NCBI RefSeq assembly: GCF_012516315.1
Contig: NZ_CP051185.1
Coordinates: forward strand, 4,159,363-4,223,362
DNA length: 64,000 nucleotides
Direction of reading: 5' to 3'
Source of the DNA: Limnospira fusiformis SAG 85.79
Lineage (GTDB): Bacteria; Cyanobacteriota; Cyanobacteriia; Cyanobacteriales; Microcoleaceae
Made by a program: the position numbers and the translations under genes. Positions 55,390 through 64,000 of the stretch are shown here, one piece after another; position 1 is the stretch's first letter; every line of letters begins with the position of its first letter. Below the pieces are notes generated by a model, which worked only from the letters and a program-made list of their open reading frames with translations, searched no databases and had not been told where the DNA came from.

Positions 55390-56724
55390 ATGACTGTACC
55401 AAGAACTATTTGTCTCGGCTTCTTAGCAGTAATTGCGATCGGCACATTCTTCTTATGGATGGATGATACCATTTATCACAGTAGTTTTGGCAATCCTATT
55501 ACCGCACTATTTCTCGCCACTTCTGCCGTCTGTGTCACGGGTTTATCAGTTGTTGATGTTAGCGAATTTTATTCATTTTGGGGGCATTTTTGTTTAGTTA
55601 GCTTAGTGGAAATTGGAGCCTTGGGGTACATGACCGCCAACACCATACTTCTGCTATTAATTGGCAGAAAATTTGGGCTCCGAGATAAATTAGCACTCCA
55701 AAAATCTTTGGATACCGCCGGAATCGCTGGAGTCATGCCACTGCTCAGATCTATTATAGCGACTATGGCCTTATTTCAAATTGCCGGAGTTATCTTATTA
55801 ATGATGGTTTTTCTTCCGGATTATGGCTTAAAAAATAGTCTGTGGCTGGCTATATTTCATAGTGTAAATGGCTTTAATAATGCCGGATTTAGCTTATTGG
55901 AAGAGAGCTTAGTTGATTATGTATCCTCTCCCATCGTCAATATAACAATGAGTATTTTAATTATTTTTGGTGGTTTAGGATATCAAGTAATCATGGAACT
56001 TTTTTTGTGGATTAAAACTACATTAAATAAAGAACCAATGCGTCGGGATTTTTCTCTACACTTTAAAGTTGTCACCAGTACCACTATAATTCTGCTATTT
56101 TCCGGGTTTTTCCTCTTTTTTATCACCGAATTTAATAATCCTCAAACCTTGCAGAGTTTAACCATATTCGGCAAAATGCAAGCCGCCTGGTTTCAATCTG
56201 TCACCAGCAGAACCGCTGGATTTAACACCATATCTATAGGAGATATGACATATTCAGGAATTTTGATTACTATGATCCTAATGTTTATTGGTGCTAGTCC
56301 AGGAAGTACAGGAGGCGGCTTAAAAACCACTACATCAAGAATATTGGTAAACTGCACCAAGGCAGCCCTACAAGGTCGAGATGAAGTCTTATGTTATCAG
56401 CGCAAAATTCCCTCCCCTTTGATTTTAAAAGCCGTCGGAGTTTTGGTCGGTTCCATTACTGTGGTTTGTGTAGCCACATTATTAATTGTGATTATGCAAC
56501 CAGAATTAGGATTTGGTAGCATCTTTTTTGAAATTGTCTCAGCCTTTGGAACCGTAGGTCTGTCTACTGGCATCACTGGAGATTTTTCGATGCTCAGTAG
56601 ATTAATTATTATTGCCACCATGTATATTGGTCGGGTGGGAGTATTATTGCTAATGTCTGCGGTTTTGGGTGATCCTCAACCTTCATCAATTGATTATCCA
56701 GAAGAAAACCTATTGGTGGGTTAA
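55390..56724 (+). CDS. ktrB: Potassium uptake protein KtrB/TrkH family
   Basis: ATG at 55390 (MTVPRTICLGFLAVIA) gives 444 residues; a TTG just upstream is less likely. It is an SKT-type potassium translocating subunit with four M1-P-M2 repeats. The four selectivity-filter segments are visible: CVTGLSVVDV, FNNAGFSLL, SRTAGFNTIS and GTVGLSTGIT, each with the key Gly. A gate-like loop between the third and fourth repeats reads GASPGSTGGGLKTTT. The regulatory subunit gene ktrA follows after 81 bases. In cyanobacteria Ktr systems serve osmotic adjustment and are sodium-dependent. Confidence 0.93.
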   Translation: MTVPRTICLGFLAVIAIGTFFLWMDDTIYHSSFGNPITALFLATSAVCVTGLSVVDVSEFYSFWGHFCLVSLVEIGALGYMTANTILLLLIGRKFGLRDKLALQKSLDTAGIAGVMPLLRSIIATMALFQIAGVILLMMVFLPDYGLKNSLWLAIFHSVNGFNNAGFSLLEESLVDYVSSPIVNITMSILIIFGGLGYQVIMELFLWIKTTLNKEPMRRDFSLHFKVVTSTTIILLFSGFFLFFITEFNNPQTLQSLTIFGKMQAAWFQSVTSRTAGFNTISIGDMTYSGILITMILMFIGASPGSTGGGLKTTTSRILVNCTKAALQGRDEVLCYQRKIPSPLILKAVGVLVGSITVVCVATLLIVIMQPELGFGSIFFEIVSAFGTVGLSTGITGDFSMLSRLIIIATMYIGRVGVLLLMSAVLGDPQPSSIDYPEENLLVG

Positions 56725-56805
56725 CTATTGATTATCTACCAGGTAAACTCTAGCAATGGTAAAATCAACAGATTATTATCTATTTCATAGGATTGTTAGG
56801 ACATC

Positions 56806-57504
56806 ATGAATCTTTCATCTCTTAACTTTTTTCGGAATTTACGCGCCGAAAAACAACAATTTGCAGTCATTGGCTTGGGTCGCTTTGGACAGGCTGTTTG
56901 TTCGACTCTCAATGCTTCAGGCTATGAAGTTCTCGCCGTTGATAATGACGAAAAAAGGGTCAATGCGGCTTTAACCGATCGCATTGCTACCCATGCTTTA
57001 CAATTAGACTCAACCGAAATGTCAGCTTTACGAGAGGCGGGAATATTTGAACTAGACACCGTAATTGTCGCCGTGGGGAGTTTCCTCGCCGAAAGTATTA
57101 CCACCACCCTTAACCTCAAAGAAGCCGGGGTAGCGAATGTCGTGGCTAAGGCTTCCTCAGAAACCCATGTAAAATTGTTAAAAAAAGTGGGTGCGGATCT
57201 AGTTGTGTTCCCCGAAAGACAAATGGGACAGGAGTTGGCGCGACTCCTGACTAAGCCTAGACTCGTGGATCAGTTTGAACTAGACCCTGATCATAGTATC
57301 GTGGAGATGGTGGTTCCTGATGATTTTGATACTAAAACTATCGCTCAATTAGAACTCCGTAGCAAATACGGTTTGAACCTATTGGCTATACGCACGGAAA
57401 ATCAAACACTAGAAATCAATCCCCTACCTAACAAACGTTTAAAGAAGGGGACTATTATGGTGGTTTTGGGGTCAAACCAGGATATTAACCGACTTCCGAT
57501 TTAG
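56806..57504 (+). CDS. ktrA: Potassium channel regulatory subunit KtrA (RCK domain)
   Basis: A 232-residue peripheral protein. The RCK-N domain has the nucleotide-binding signature VIGLGRFGQAVCSTL and an acidic Asp at the end of beta-2 (VLAVDNDEKRV); the RCK-C domain follows at about 145-228 (IVEMVVPDDFDTKTIAQLEL, then GTIMVVLGSNQDI). It binds ATP/ADP or NAD(H) as an octameric ring that gates KtrB. It is in the same direction as ktrB, 81 bases later, and convergent with the next gene, with only 5 bases between the stop codons. Confidence 0.93.
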   Translation: MNLSSLNFFRNLRAEKQQFAVIGLGRFGQAVCSTLNASGYEVLAVDNDEKRVNAALTDRIATHALQLDSTEMSALREAGIFELDTVIVAVGSFLAESITTTLNLKEAGVANVVAKASSETHVKLLKKVGADLVVFPERQMGQELARLLTKPRLVDQFELDPDHSIVEMVVPDDFDTKTIAQLELRSKYGLNLLAIRTENQTLEINPLPNKRLKKGTIMVVLGSNQDINRLPI

Positions 57505-57509
57505 GGTAA

Positions 57510-57920
57510 CTATTCCCTACCAGGATTAGACTGAGGAATGATTTTCCCTAAACTCAGATCATCTAAATCAATTCCCTGAGATCCTCGTTGCTCTAATTGA
57601 TCTAATACACGGGTGAACTGAAACCATACCGAACCCGCCATCATTACGGTGACGGGAACGGATAAGGCGTAAGCTACACGGCTAGAAATGGCAAATATCT
57701 GCAAACAGGAAGCGAGGAAAACACAGATCCCTACCGCGCAAGCTAAATAGGGAGCGAGCATCCTAAATCCCCGTAATTGGGCGATCGCACGACTAGATTT
57801 ATTAATTTTCCAGTCGTTGACCAGTTGCTTGAGGGTCGCCACAAAGGGAACACAGCAGATAATACCAACCCATAAGCCAGCAGCTAACAGAAAATATGGC
57901 GGCTCGTACATCATGATCAT
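57510..57920 (-). CDS. Hypothetical membrane protein with three helices
   Basis: Start ATG at 57920 (MIMMYEPPYFLL) or 57911 (MYEPPY), giving about 133-136 residues. Hydrophobic segments lie at about 8-30 (FLLAAGLWVGIICCVPFVATL), 58-82 (LACAVGICVFLASCLQIFAI) and 85-105 (VAYALSVPVTVMMAGSVWF). Between the first two lies a basic cytosolic loop (KQLVNDWKINKSSRAIAQLRG). The tail is acidic (GIDLDDLSLGKIIPQSN). I do not recognise the family. It ends 5 bases from the ktrA stop codon. Confidence 0.6.
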   Translation of the reverse strand: MIMMYEPPYFLLAAGLWVGIICCVPFVATLKQLVNDWKINKSSRAIAQLRGFRMLAPYLACAVGICVFLASCLQIFAISSRVAYALSVPVTVMMAGSVWFQFTRVLDQLEQRGSQGIDLDDLSLGKIIPQSNPGRE

Positions 57921-58093
57921 CCTATCAAAATTGCTGAATATAGCAATCCTAATTGATTTGTTACCCAATAGGCGATCAAGATACCAACCAGATCAGCCAC
58001 ACCAACCAACATCCCAGAACTGATCATAATTGAGAAATTTACAGTCTGGGATGGTTGACCAAATATGCAAAAACCGAAGCCTCAACCGGAGAC

Positions 58094-58618
58094 TTAGGCT
58101 TGAGCAGATAGCATCTGTTTTAGCTTTTCTAATTCATTCGCCCAGCGGGGATCTGGCTGAATGGAATCGGGAGTGCTGCTAGAGTTGGCGTTAGCAGAAC
58201 CTTGTTGATTCCGATTAGATTTTTTCTTCTTACCACCACCACTTTTTGTAGGTGCAGAACTTGGGCTAGAAGTGGGAGACTGGTTAGCAGCAACAACACC
58301 AGGCGTAGCCGTAGCTGTAGCCTCTCCACCATCAGAACTACGACCCTCTTCAGACTCTGGCTTGTTTTTCTTACGAGGTTGCGCCCTTTCAATTTTTAGC
58401 GCATTTTCCCCGAACATAAAGCCGTTGTACTTCTCAACGATTTGATCGGCTAAATCATCGCTTTGGACGGTGACAAACCCGAAACCGCGACATTTTCCAG
58501 TCTTGCGGTCGGTTATCACTTTCGCTGAAATCGTATCGCCTTCCTCTGCAAATACAGCTTGCAATTCTTTGCGATCGAGTTCTTTGGGTAAGTTTCCAAC
58601 ATACAATCTAACGGACAT
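58094..58618 (-). CDS. RNA-binding protein with one RRM (cyanobacterial Rbp type)
   Basis: A 174-residue protein. Residues 1-80 are an RRM with RNP2 (LYVGNLP) and RNP1 (KCRGFGFV). Residues about 85-150 are a Lys/Ser/Thr-rich disordered tail, and the C-terminus (WANELEKLKQMLSAQA) is a short helix. GGAGG lies 8 bases before the ATG. Cyanobacterial Rbp proteins of this type are linked to cold response and, in some species, mRNA targeting to the thylakoid membrane. Most have a short Gly-rich tail; the charged tail here is longer. A long upstream leader region (58619 onward) fits post-transcriptional control. Confidence 0.9.
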   Translation of the reverse strand: MSVRLYVGNLPKELDRKELQAVFAEEGDTISAKVITDRKTGKCRGFGFVTVQSDDLADQIVEKYNGFMFGENALKIERAQPRKKNKPESEEGRSSDGGEATATATPGVVAANQSPTSSPSSAPTKSGGGKKKKSNRNQQGSANANSSSTPDSIQPDPRWANELEKLKQMLSAQA

Positions 58619-59259
58619 TAGTGATACCTCCAGTAGGAAAAATTTGATATTTGAGTTGAAAAATCTTGTTGAGTTCAGATCACGTTAATAAATCATAATT
58701 AAACTCAGCCTTGACTTGACAAAAAAGACCACTTGGTGTTACTTCCAGCCTGAACTCACTGAGTATGATCATTGGCTTCAATATATAAATGAGTTTCCTG
58801 GCTGGCTGAGATGAGCAGCCTCAAATATCCAAAAGATTGAGATTGATTTGAACGGTCGAGTGAAATTTGAGTCATGCTTCAAAAATATCTGCTATAGCTG
58901 TTCCTATCACTTTTGTCAATATGTTTTAAGTTTAAGGTTTCTATAGCTGCGATCGCAGTAACTAATGTCAAAGTAATTCAACTTCAAACCTGTTAAATGC
59001 TTCTTTAAGTTTAGTATGTTTTGGCGAAACAAAATCACAAATTTTATGGAACGACTAACTTGTTTGGCAATCTTTGCAGTCAGATCACTGCCACCACTGA
59101 TGATCTACATAGACTTTTGCCATTGCTAAGACCACAGCAGCAACAGACCATCTTTCAAGATATCACAGATATCGCCTATATTCACGATGTTAACAAATGT
59201 AACATTGTTTGGGACAAAATGCAAACTTGATACATTAGAAATTCTAATGGTAGGTGTAT
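58619..59259. other. Gene-poor spacer upstream of the RRM gene
   Basis: About 640 bases with no convincing gene. The part next to the RRM gene is probably its promoter and 5' leader. A possible 69-codon rightward frame at 59021-59230 lacks a ribosome binding site and I do not count it as a gene. No repeat or RNA gene was recognised. Confidence 0.4.
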
Positions 59260-61686
59260 TTAAAGTCTACCGCTAGAAATGATACTCGCTCCCCCAAAAG
59301 CCAGTGATCCGGCTAGAATGACTGACCACAAGGGATGTCCGCCATAGATACGGCTACGATCTGCCACATTTTCCAGTTTTTCTATATCAATCCAGGGAGT
59401 AGCCCCCCGTCGCCACCATCCAGTTATTTTAACCGAATTACCAATCAAATCAGAGGGATGGATGGATTTTTGCCAGAAGTTGGCCAGGGGTGTCCACTGG
59501 GGGATATAGTGGAGGGGAACTATACCGCTGGCGGTTTTTAAGATCAGTTCTTGACCCATGATATTACTAATTCCCGACCGTCCGATTAGCTGACCTTCTA
59601 TGCAAATGGGTTTACTGTCAATGGGGATACTGTCGGGATTACAATATAGATCGCGGAGATTAGGATTGTGAATGATGGCCGCGGGTTTGATGTCGGGGAA
59701 AAATTGATTATTTCTCCAAAATATACCTAAACTGACACCAATGGGAACACAACCCCACAGAATCGCCCGATCCCCATATAACCATTCTAGTTGCCAAATC
59801 CCTAGCTTGCCGAAAATTGCCCCTAATAGCCAGATTAGCAACCCGATCGCTAATCCGATCGCTAATCCTAAATAAGGGGCGACTTGCATTAAAAGTTGAG
59901 CGCGATCGCCTCGCGAATCAGACAGGGACTTAACTTCAAGGTTTAACTGAGTTTCTATTTGCCAAAATTTGCCATAACTGTTGAGAATCAGTAGGCGATC
60001 GCCTAATAGGGGATGAGAATTGCTAATCTGTAACCAGTAGCGATGGGGATTTCTCAGATCCCATGTTAATAGAGATTCAATGTCCCAGCCTTGGTTCAAC
60101 CCGATCAGTTGACTTGGCGGGGAACTAACCAATATACTACCCAGAGTCATCCCCTGGGTAGGAGCGATCGGGGTTAATAAGTCCAACCCTTCTAATAAAA
60201 AGGTAGTATTGTCTAACTGGGGTGTGGTCTGTGAGATACCAATAGCCATTTTTAGCAGCGCCCTGGTCAAACCATTGGGATTTCCGGTTAAATTACAACA
60301 GATGCGATCGCTATAATAAACCCGCCGCCTCGAAATCCACAAAGCCGGAAACCGGAGAATCTGATAAACTCCATAAGCCAATACCGAAACCGGGAAAGCT
60401 ATCACCCGCAGAATGTAGGTCGCTGGTTTTAATATAGATAGGGCTACATCAGGAATTAATGGGGGTTCAGACCTAACTCGCTCAAAACACCATTGCGCGC
60501 CGATAGCTGAGTATTGATAAATCAAGTAGGGAATTTGCACTAATAGGGTAATAAACGACATCACCAGAAAATCCCAATTTCCCACACTCGCGATTTCTCG
60601 CGCGTAAATGGTAGCTATTTCGTCAGGGGTTAGGGTATCGAGTAAACCCTGGCTAACCACAATTCGCACAAATCTTGGCCAGCATCCTAATGTCATGGCG
60701 ATCGGGGTAGCGGTTGGTAACACTCGCAGCGCCGGAAATTTCCAATTTCGCGCTTTACAGTAGTTTTGTAGGATGCGATTGGCTTCTGGAGATAATGCTA
60801 ATAATTTCGTCCGGGGGAGGGTTTCTTGACCGTAACATAATTTCAGCAATCCATCCCATAGCCAGGGGGAGACTATAAATAATAACCCTAAAACCCAGTA
60901 CAGCCATTGGTTAGGATTGCGGTATAGCCATTGAATGGGTCGCACCACGGGTAGGGATATCAGGATATTATTGGCGTTTCTGAACAGAAATTCCACAATG
61001 CGAGGACTTATCCACAGCAGGATAAATACGGTTAGGAATTGTTCGATCCTTAATCGGGTGACTTTCAGTTTCCCTATTTTTCGCCACTTGGTCGCCCTTT
61101 CCGCTTCTTTCCATTGATGGGAATGTGAAACTGTCTCAGTTTCCGTCGGGGTGGTCCAGGTTTGCGCTTCCTCTGGGGGACTCTCTGGGAGAGAATTGCT
61201 GATTACTTGGGGCTGTTGTTTCTGCGGTTGGTCTGATTTGATCTCAATTGGCGGTTTGTTTAATGGGGGGATGGGTTTTGGTTTTGGTTTGGCTTTAGGG
61301 GTGGTTGATTGAACTTTGGGCGGTTGTAAGTTGGGGTCGAAGGGAACAAATCCTGTCGCTACGGTAGGGGGGACTGAGGGGTTAGGCTGGCGACTTTGGA
61401 GTTGCTGGAGTTGATTACTAGCCCAAGTTCTGATTTTTTCTGGGGTCTCTAGTGTGAGTGTTTGACATAGAGAAATGGCGCGATCGCTTTGTCCGCTGCG
61501 ATCGTATGCTTTCACCAAGCCAATTTGGGCTTTGAATCCGACTTTCGTATGGGGTTGAGAGTCGGCGATGGGTTCTAAAAGTGCGATCGCCTGTTGGTAT
61601 TGTTTCTGTTTAATCGCTGCTAACCCCAACTCTAGGGAATTTAAGTCGGGGTTTAGTTCTTCCTTACTGCGATCGGTAGATGACAT
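59260..61686 (-). CDS. TPR and M48-like membrane protein without the zinc motif
   Basis: An 808-residue protein. Residues 1-95 form TPR-like helices (LGLAAIKQKQYQQAIALLEP, GLVKAYDRSGQSDRAISLCQ). About 95-190 is Pro/Lys/Gln-rich and disordered. Several membrane segments follow, and the M48/HtpX-like region includes VVSQGLLDTLTPDEIATIY. Where peptidases have HExxH, this protein reads AREIAS, so both zinc-binding His are replaced. Two more membrane helices and a C-terminal extracytoplasmic-looking part (SDLIGNSVKITGWWRRG) follow. It looks like a conserved non-proteolytic M48 relative; function unknown. Confidence 0.78.
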   Translation of the reverse strand: MSSTDRSKEELNPDLNSLELGLAAIKQKQYQQAIALLEPIADSQPHTKVGFKAQIGLVKAYDRSGQSDRAISLCQTLTLETPEKIRTWASNQLQQLQSRQPNPSVPPTVATGFVPFDPNLQPPKVQSTTPKAKPKPKPIPPLNKPPIEIKSDQPQKQQPQVISNSLPESPPEEAQTWTTPTETETVSHSHQWKEAERATKWRKIGKLKVTRLRIEQFLTVFILLWISPRIVEFLFRNANNILISLPVVRPIQWLYRNPNQWLYWVLGLLFIVSPWLWDGLLKLCYGQETLPRTKLLALSPEANRILQNYCKARNWKFPALRVLPTATPIAMTLGCWPRFVRIVVSQGLLDTLTPDEIATIYAREIASVGNWDFLVMSFITLLVQIPYLIYQYSAIGAQWCFERVRSEPPLIPDVALSILKPATYILRVIAFPVSVLAYGVYQILRFPALWISRRRVYYSDRICCNLTGNPNGLTRALLKMAIGISQTTPQLDNTTFLLEGLDLLTPIAPTQGMTLGSILVSSPPSQLIGLNQGWDIESLLTWDLRNPHRYWLQISNSHPLLGDRLLILNSYGKFWQIETQLNLEVKSLSDSRGDRAQLLMQVAPYLGLAIGLAIGLLIWLLGAIFGKLGIWQLEWLYGDRAILWGCVPIGVSLGIFWRNNQFFPDIKPAAIIHNPNLRDLYCNPDSIPIDSKPICIEGQLIGRSGISNIMGQELILKTASGIVPLHYIPQWTPLANFWQKSIHPSDLIGNSVKITGWWRRGATPWIDIEKLENVADRSRIYGGHPLWSVILAGSLAFGGASIISSGRL

Positions 61687-61727
61687 CAGCCTATCCTCAA
61701 TCAGCCTCCCCTTTAGAGTATCCCAAT

Positions 61728-62489
61728 TTACAACATCTGTGGTGGATCAATTCCCTGCTGCTTCAATAACTCTATCAATCGTTCATAGCGTTGACGTTCC
61801 TCCTGTAACTCAATTTCCGTCTGTTGCGCTTTCATGCGTTCCTGTTCATAGCGTTGACGTTCCTGTTGTAACTCAAGTTCAGCCTGTTCAGCCCTTTCAC
61901 GTTCCTGCTGTCGTAACTTATCTAATTCCACTGGTGTTAAAAATTTCTCCCCATCTGGTCGATAAATTTCTAGCCCAGTTTCTGTTAACTCAAACCTAAT
62001 TTGTAACCGAGGACTAACCCAACCTTTCATGTTTTCAATCGATTCTAGCCAATTTTCTGACCGCAAAAAACCAGTTATCTCTTGTGACTGCGGGTCATAT
62101 AGATAATATTCGTCTACGCCATAGCGTTGATAAAATAGTAGTTTTTCCGCCATTTTTTTCGATGTATTTCCCGGCGAAAGAATTTCAAATACTACCTGCG
62201 GCGCGATATTATCCTCTTCCCATTGTCGATATGAGCCTCTATCCCCCTTGGGACGACCACAAGCTACCATGACATCTGGCGCAGTACGGATTTTATTATT
62301 TCCTTCCACTGGATACCACAGTAAATCACCCGCCACAAAGATATTTTCATCCCCAGAAAACAATATTTCCAGGTTTTCTTTGATAATCACAATCCAGCGA
62401 AATTGTTGCGTGTTATCAGACATGGGTTGACCGTCACTTTCAGGATAAATAACTGTCGGTTGGGTTTCGGGTATAACTTGTTGTACCAT
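61728..62489 (-). CDS. Uma2-family (DUF820) putative nuclease with a coiled-coil tail
   Basis: A 253-residue protein. The Uma2 domain (about 20-190) has the PD-(D/E)xK-like elements (PDVMVACGRPKGDR, VVFEILSPGNTSKKMAEKLLFYQRYGVDEYYLYDP). Residues about 190-245 are a highly charged coiled coil with repeats of the type QAELELQQERQRYEQER, which contains an internal duplication. The family is greatly expanded in cyanobacteria, and its role is not established; it may derive from mobile elements. ATG at 62489 begins MVQQVIPETQPTV. Confidence 0.85.
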   Translation of the reverse strand: MVQQVIPETQPTVIYPESDGQPMSDNTQQFRWIVIIKENLEILFSGDENIFVAGDLLWYPVEGNNKIRTAPDVMVACGRPKGDRGSYRQWEEDNIAPQVVFEILSPGNTSKKMAEKLLFYQRYGVDEYYLYDPQSQEITGFLRSENWLESIENMKGWVSPRLQIRFELTETGLEIYRPDGEKFLTPVELDKLRQQERERAEQAELELQQERQRYEQERMKAQQTEIELQEERQRYERLIELLKQQGIDPPQML

Positions 62490-62892
62490 AATCGATTATT
62501 CCCATATATTCGCGACTTCCTAAGATTGTAGCATTTTTCGAGATATTAATCAATCTTCCCAAACTTGATGACCGGGGTAGTCAATTATCAGTAAAAAACG
62601 TAACATCAATATTGGGATGGTCGGAAAAGAGTCTAGGGATTCTAGTGTTAGATATAGGTGATACTCTGGGATGGGCGATACTACTGCTTAGTCGTTGGGC
62701 GATCGCTCATTGATGATACACCCGAAATTATACTCAGGCTGATGAGATCTTGTATTAATGTGGCACTCCCATATTAAAATACTGTCAGCCTAGGGGTTGT
62801 TTATCGGATATAAACGGAGATCAACCACCCGGACAAATTTCGGAAAATATCCTTAAATAACCTCAGTTAACCACATTAAACTGATCAAATAA
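62490..62892. other. Spacer between the Uma2 gene and rph
   Basis: About 400 bases without a gene. It must contain divergent promoters for the Uma2 gene (left) and rph (right). No known RNA or repeat was recognised. Confidence 0.35.
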
Positions 62893-63621
62893 ATGATGTC
62901 TTGGCAACGTCCCGACGGTAGACAGCCCCACCAACTGCGCCCTGTACAGTTTGAGCTAGATTATACTCAATTTGCGGCTGCCTCAGTCCTAGCAAAATCC
63001 GGCAATACCCAAGTGCTTTGTACGGTAACAATTCAACCGGGAGTACCCCGATTTTTGCAGGATACCGGAAAAGGTTGGTTAACCGCAGAATATCGGATGC
63101 TTCCGGGGGCGACTCCCCAACGTCAACCCCGGGAATTGATGAAACTCTCAGGTAGAACCCAGGAAATTCAACGCCTGATTGGTCGTAGCTTACGCGCGGC
63201 GGTAGATTTACAGGCTATGGGGGAAATAACTGTTACGGTAGATGCTGATGTGTTACAGGCGGACGCAGGAACCCGCACCACCTCGATTACTGGGGGGTTT
63301 GTCGCCCTGGCTCATGCTTTTAATAAAATGGTAAAACAGGGACAGTTAAAGCGATCGCCTATTATTCATCAGATCGCCGCCATTTCTGTCGGAATGATGC
63401 ACGGGGAACCCTTACTTGATCTCAATTACCAGGAAGACGTAGCAGCCGATATCGACTTTAATGTGGTCATGCGCGATGACCTGGGAATTATTGAACTTCA
63501 GGGAACAGCAGAAGCAGAAAGTTTGAACCGAAATCAGTTAAACCAAATCTTAGACTATGCCGAAAAAGGCATTACAGAACTCTGTCAATTACAAAGGCAG
63601 GTTTTAGGGCTAACTGATTAA
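62893..63621 (+). CDS. rph: Ribonuclease PH
   Basis: A 242-residue 3'-5' phosphorolytic exoribonuclease that trims tRNA 3' ends. Conserved parts are visible: [17 protein letters not shown] at the start, [62 protein letters not shown] and [19 protein letters not shown]. The two Arg and the Asp residues of the phosphate site are present. Its length is standard. Confidence 0.95.
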   Translation: MMSWQRPDGRQPHQLRPVQFELDYTQFAAASVLAKSGNTQVLCTVTIQPGVPRFLQDTGKGWLTAEYRMLPGATPQRQPRELMKLSGRTQEIQRLIGRSLRAAVDLQAMGEITVTVDADVLQADAGTRTTSITGGFVALAHAFNKMVKQGQLKRSPIIHQIAAISVGMMHGEPLLDLNYQEDVAADIDFNVVMRDDLGIIELQGTAEAESLNRNQLNQILDYAEKGITELCQLQRQVLGLTD

Positions 63622-63723
63622 TTAAATGATTAATCATCAAAGCTGATTTAGGGGCGGGTTATCCTGTGAATTAATTATCCCCACAGCCCCATTAATCAAC
63701 CCGTCCCGACTGACCTGATGAAT

Positions 63724-64000
63724 CTAAATAAATATTCCCAAACCATTGTGAACCCTGGCGGCTGTATCAGGGGTGCGATTAAGTAAATGCCCACCCAGCA
63801 CCAAACTGGTAGAACTGCCACCATCCAAATTTATAGCATCGATCGCCCCTAATTGCTGCATCAATTTTGCCATTTCTGTTAAACTAGGTCCCGCCCCATT
63901 CACCCGGTTATGAACAGTCACCATAAGCACTTCTCCCGTCGCTGTCACACCCACAGCGCTGCGGATAGCCAACTGTTGACCAAACCAATAATTAAACCCT
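63724..64000 (-). CDS. Phosphodiester glycosidase family protein (NAGPA-like), C-terminal part
   Basis: The frame is open from the window edge (64000) to a stop at 63724, giving about 91 residues. The visible motif AIDAINLDGGSSTSLVLGG is the signature of the NAGPA/DUF2233 domain (DGGSST). The context IRSAVGVTATGEVLMVTVHN fits the preceding strand pair. The protein continues upstream beyond the window, so its full length and signal peptide cannot be judged. Such proteins are predicted to act on phosphodiester-linked sugars outside the cytoplasm. Confidence 0.82.
   Translation of the reverse strand, partial: GFNYWFGQQLAIRSAVGVTATGEVLMVTVHNRVNGAGPSLTEMAKLMQQLGAIDAINLDGGSSTSLVLGGHLLNRTPDTAARVHNGLGIFI

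Noticed and set aside
59021..59230. Possible 69-residue gene on the plus strand
   Set aside because: No ribosome binding site, no usual start codon context and no recognisable family; left as spacer.
1..64000. tRNA or rRNA genes
   Set aside because: I looked for conserved tRNA arm sequences and rRNA segments and saw none; a tRNA scan would be decisive.

Overview
The window is cyanobacterial chromosome. It carries a phycocyanin operon (cpcB-cpcA, two rod linkers, cpcD), chlH, a ktrA/ktrB pair, lrtA-type hpf, an RRM protein, and many GCGATCGC (HIP1-like) octamers. The gene order cpcB-A-linker-linker-D, together with a dense load of IS630-family elements and group II introns, most resembles filamentous Arthrospira/Limnospira ('Spirulina'). 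That assignment is an inference from gene order and proteins; no search was run.

Layout. 0-3.9 kb: phycocyanin rod operon, read leftwards. 3.9-15.6 kb: an ABC permease, a conserved small protein, a GDP-mannose pyrophosphorylase fused to a mutase-like domain, ssb, a histidine kinase/response regulator pair divergent from a heavy-metal RND efflux unit, and lipB. 15.6-35.3 kb: a roughly 20-kb mobile-element graveyard in which only lrtA/hpf is a clear host gene. 35.4-45.1 kb: a seven-gene rightward run (carbamoyltransferase, SxtJ-like, DUF5989-like, two SGNH-like proteins, FAD/Fe-S oxidoreductase, acyltransferase) that looks like a modification system for a surface glycan or small molecule. 45.2-64 kb: housekeeping genes (clpP, an RNase II/R relative, HU, chlH, ktrB-ktrA, an RRM protein, a pseudo-M48 protein, a Uma2 protein, rph and the edge of a phosphodiester glycosidase gene).

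The 15.6-35.3 kb region can be read like strata. It holds nine copies of one ISY100-like IS630 element (TA target, DD34E), a second IS630-type element, one IS4-family element with a 9-bp target duplication, one RT-encoding group II intron, several ORF-less group II introns nested inside each other, a TnpB remnant, and the 3' half of an IscB RNA-guided nuclease gene broken by nested IS insertions. Many junctions can be resolved because removing an insert restores either a reading frame or a sequence present uninterrupted elsewhere in the window. The clearest case is an IS4 transposase frame restored by removing two different inserts. An inner group II intron also occupies the same position in two separate outer introns.

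Other points of interest are three proteins whose family catalytic residues look replaced (the mutase half of the mannose-1-phosphate guanylyltransferase, the RNB domain at 47.1 kb, the M48 domain at 59.3 kb), a metal-efflux adaptor reduced to a short membrane-tethered form, and a perfect-looking 344-bp tandem duplication that doubles the 3' end (domains V and VI) of the RT-encoding intron. All boundaries come from reading the sequence by eye, and intron and fragment ends may be off by a few bases.
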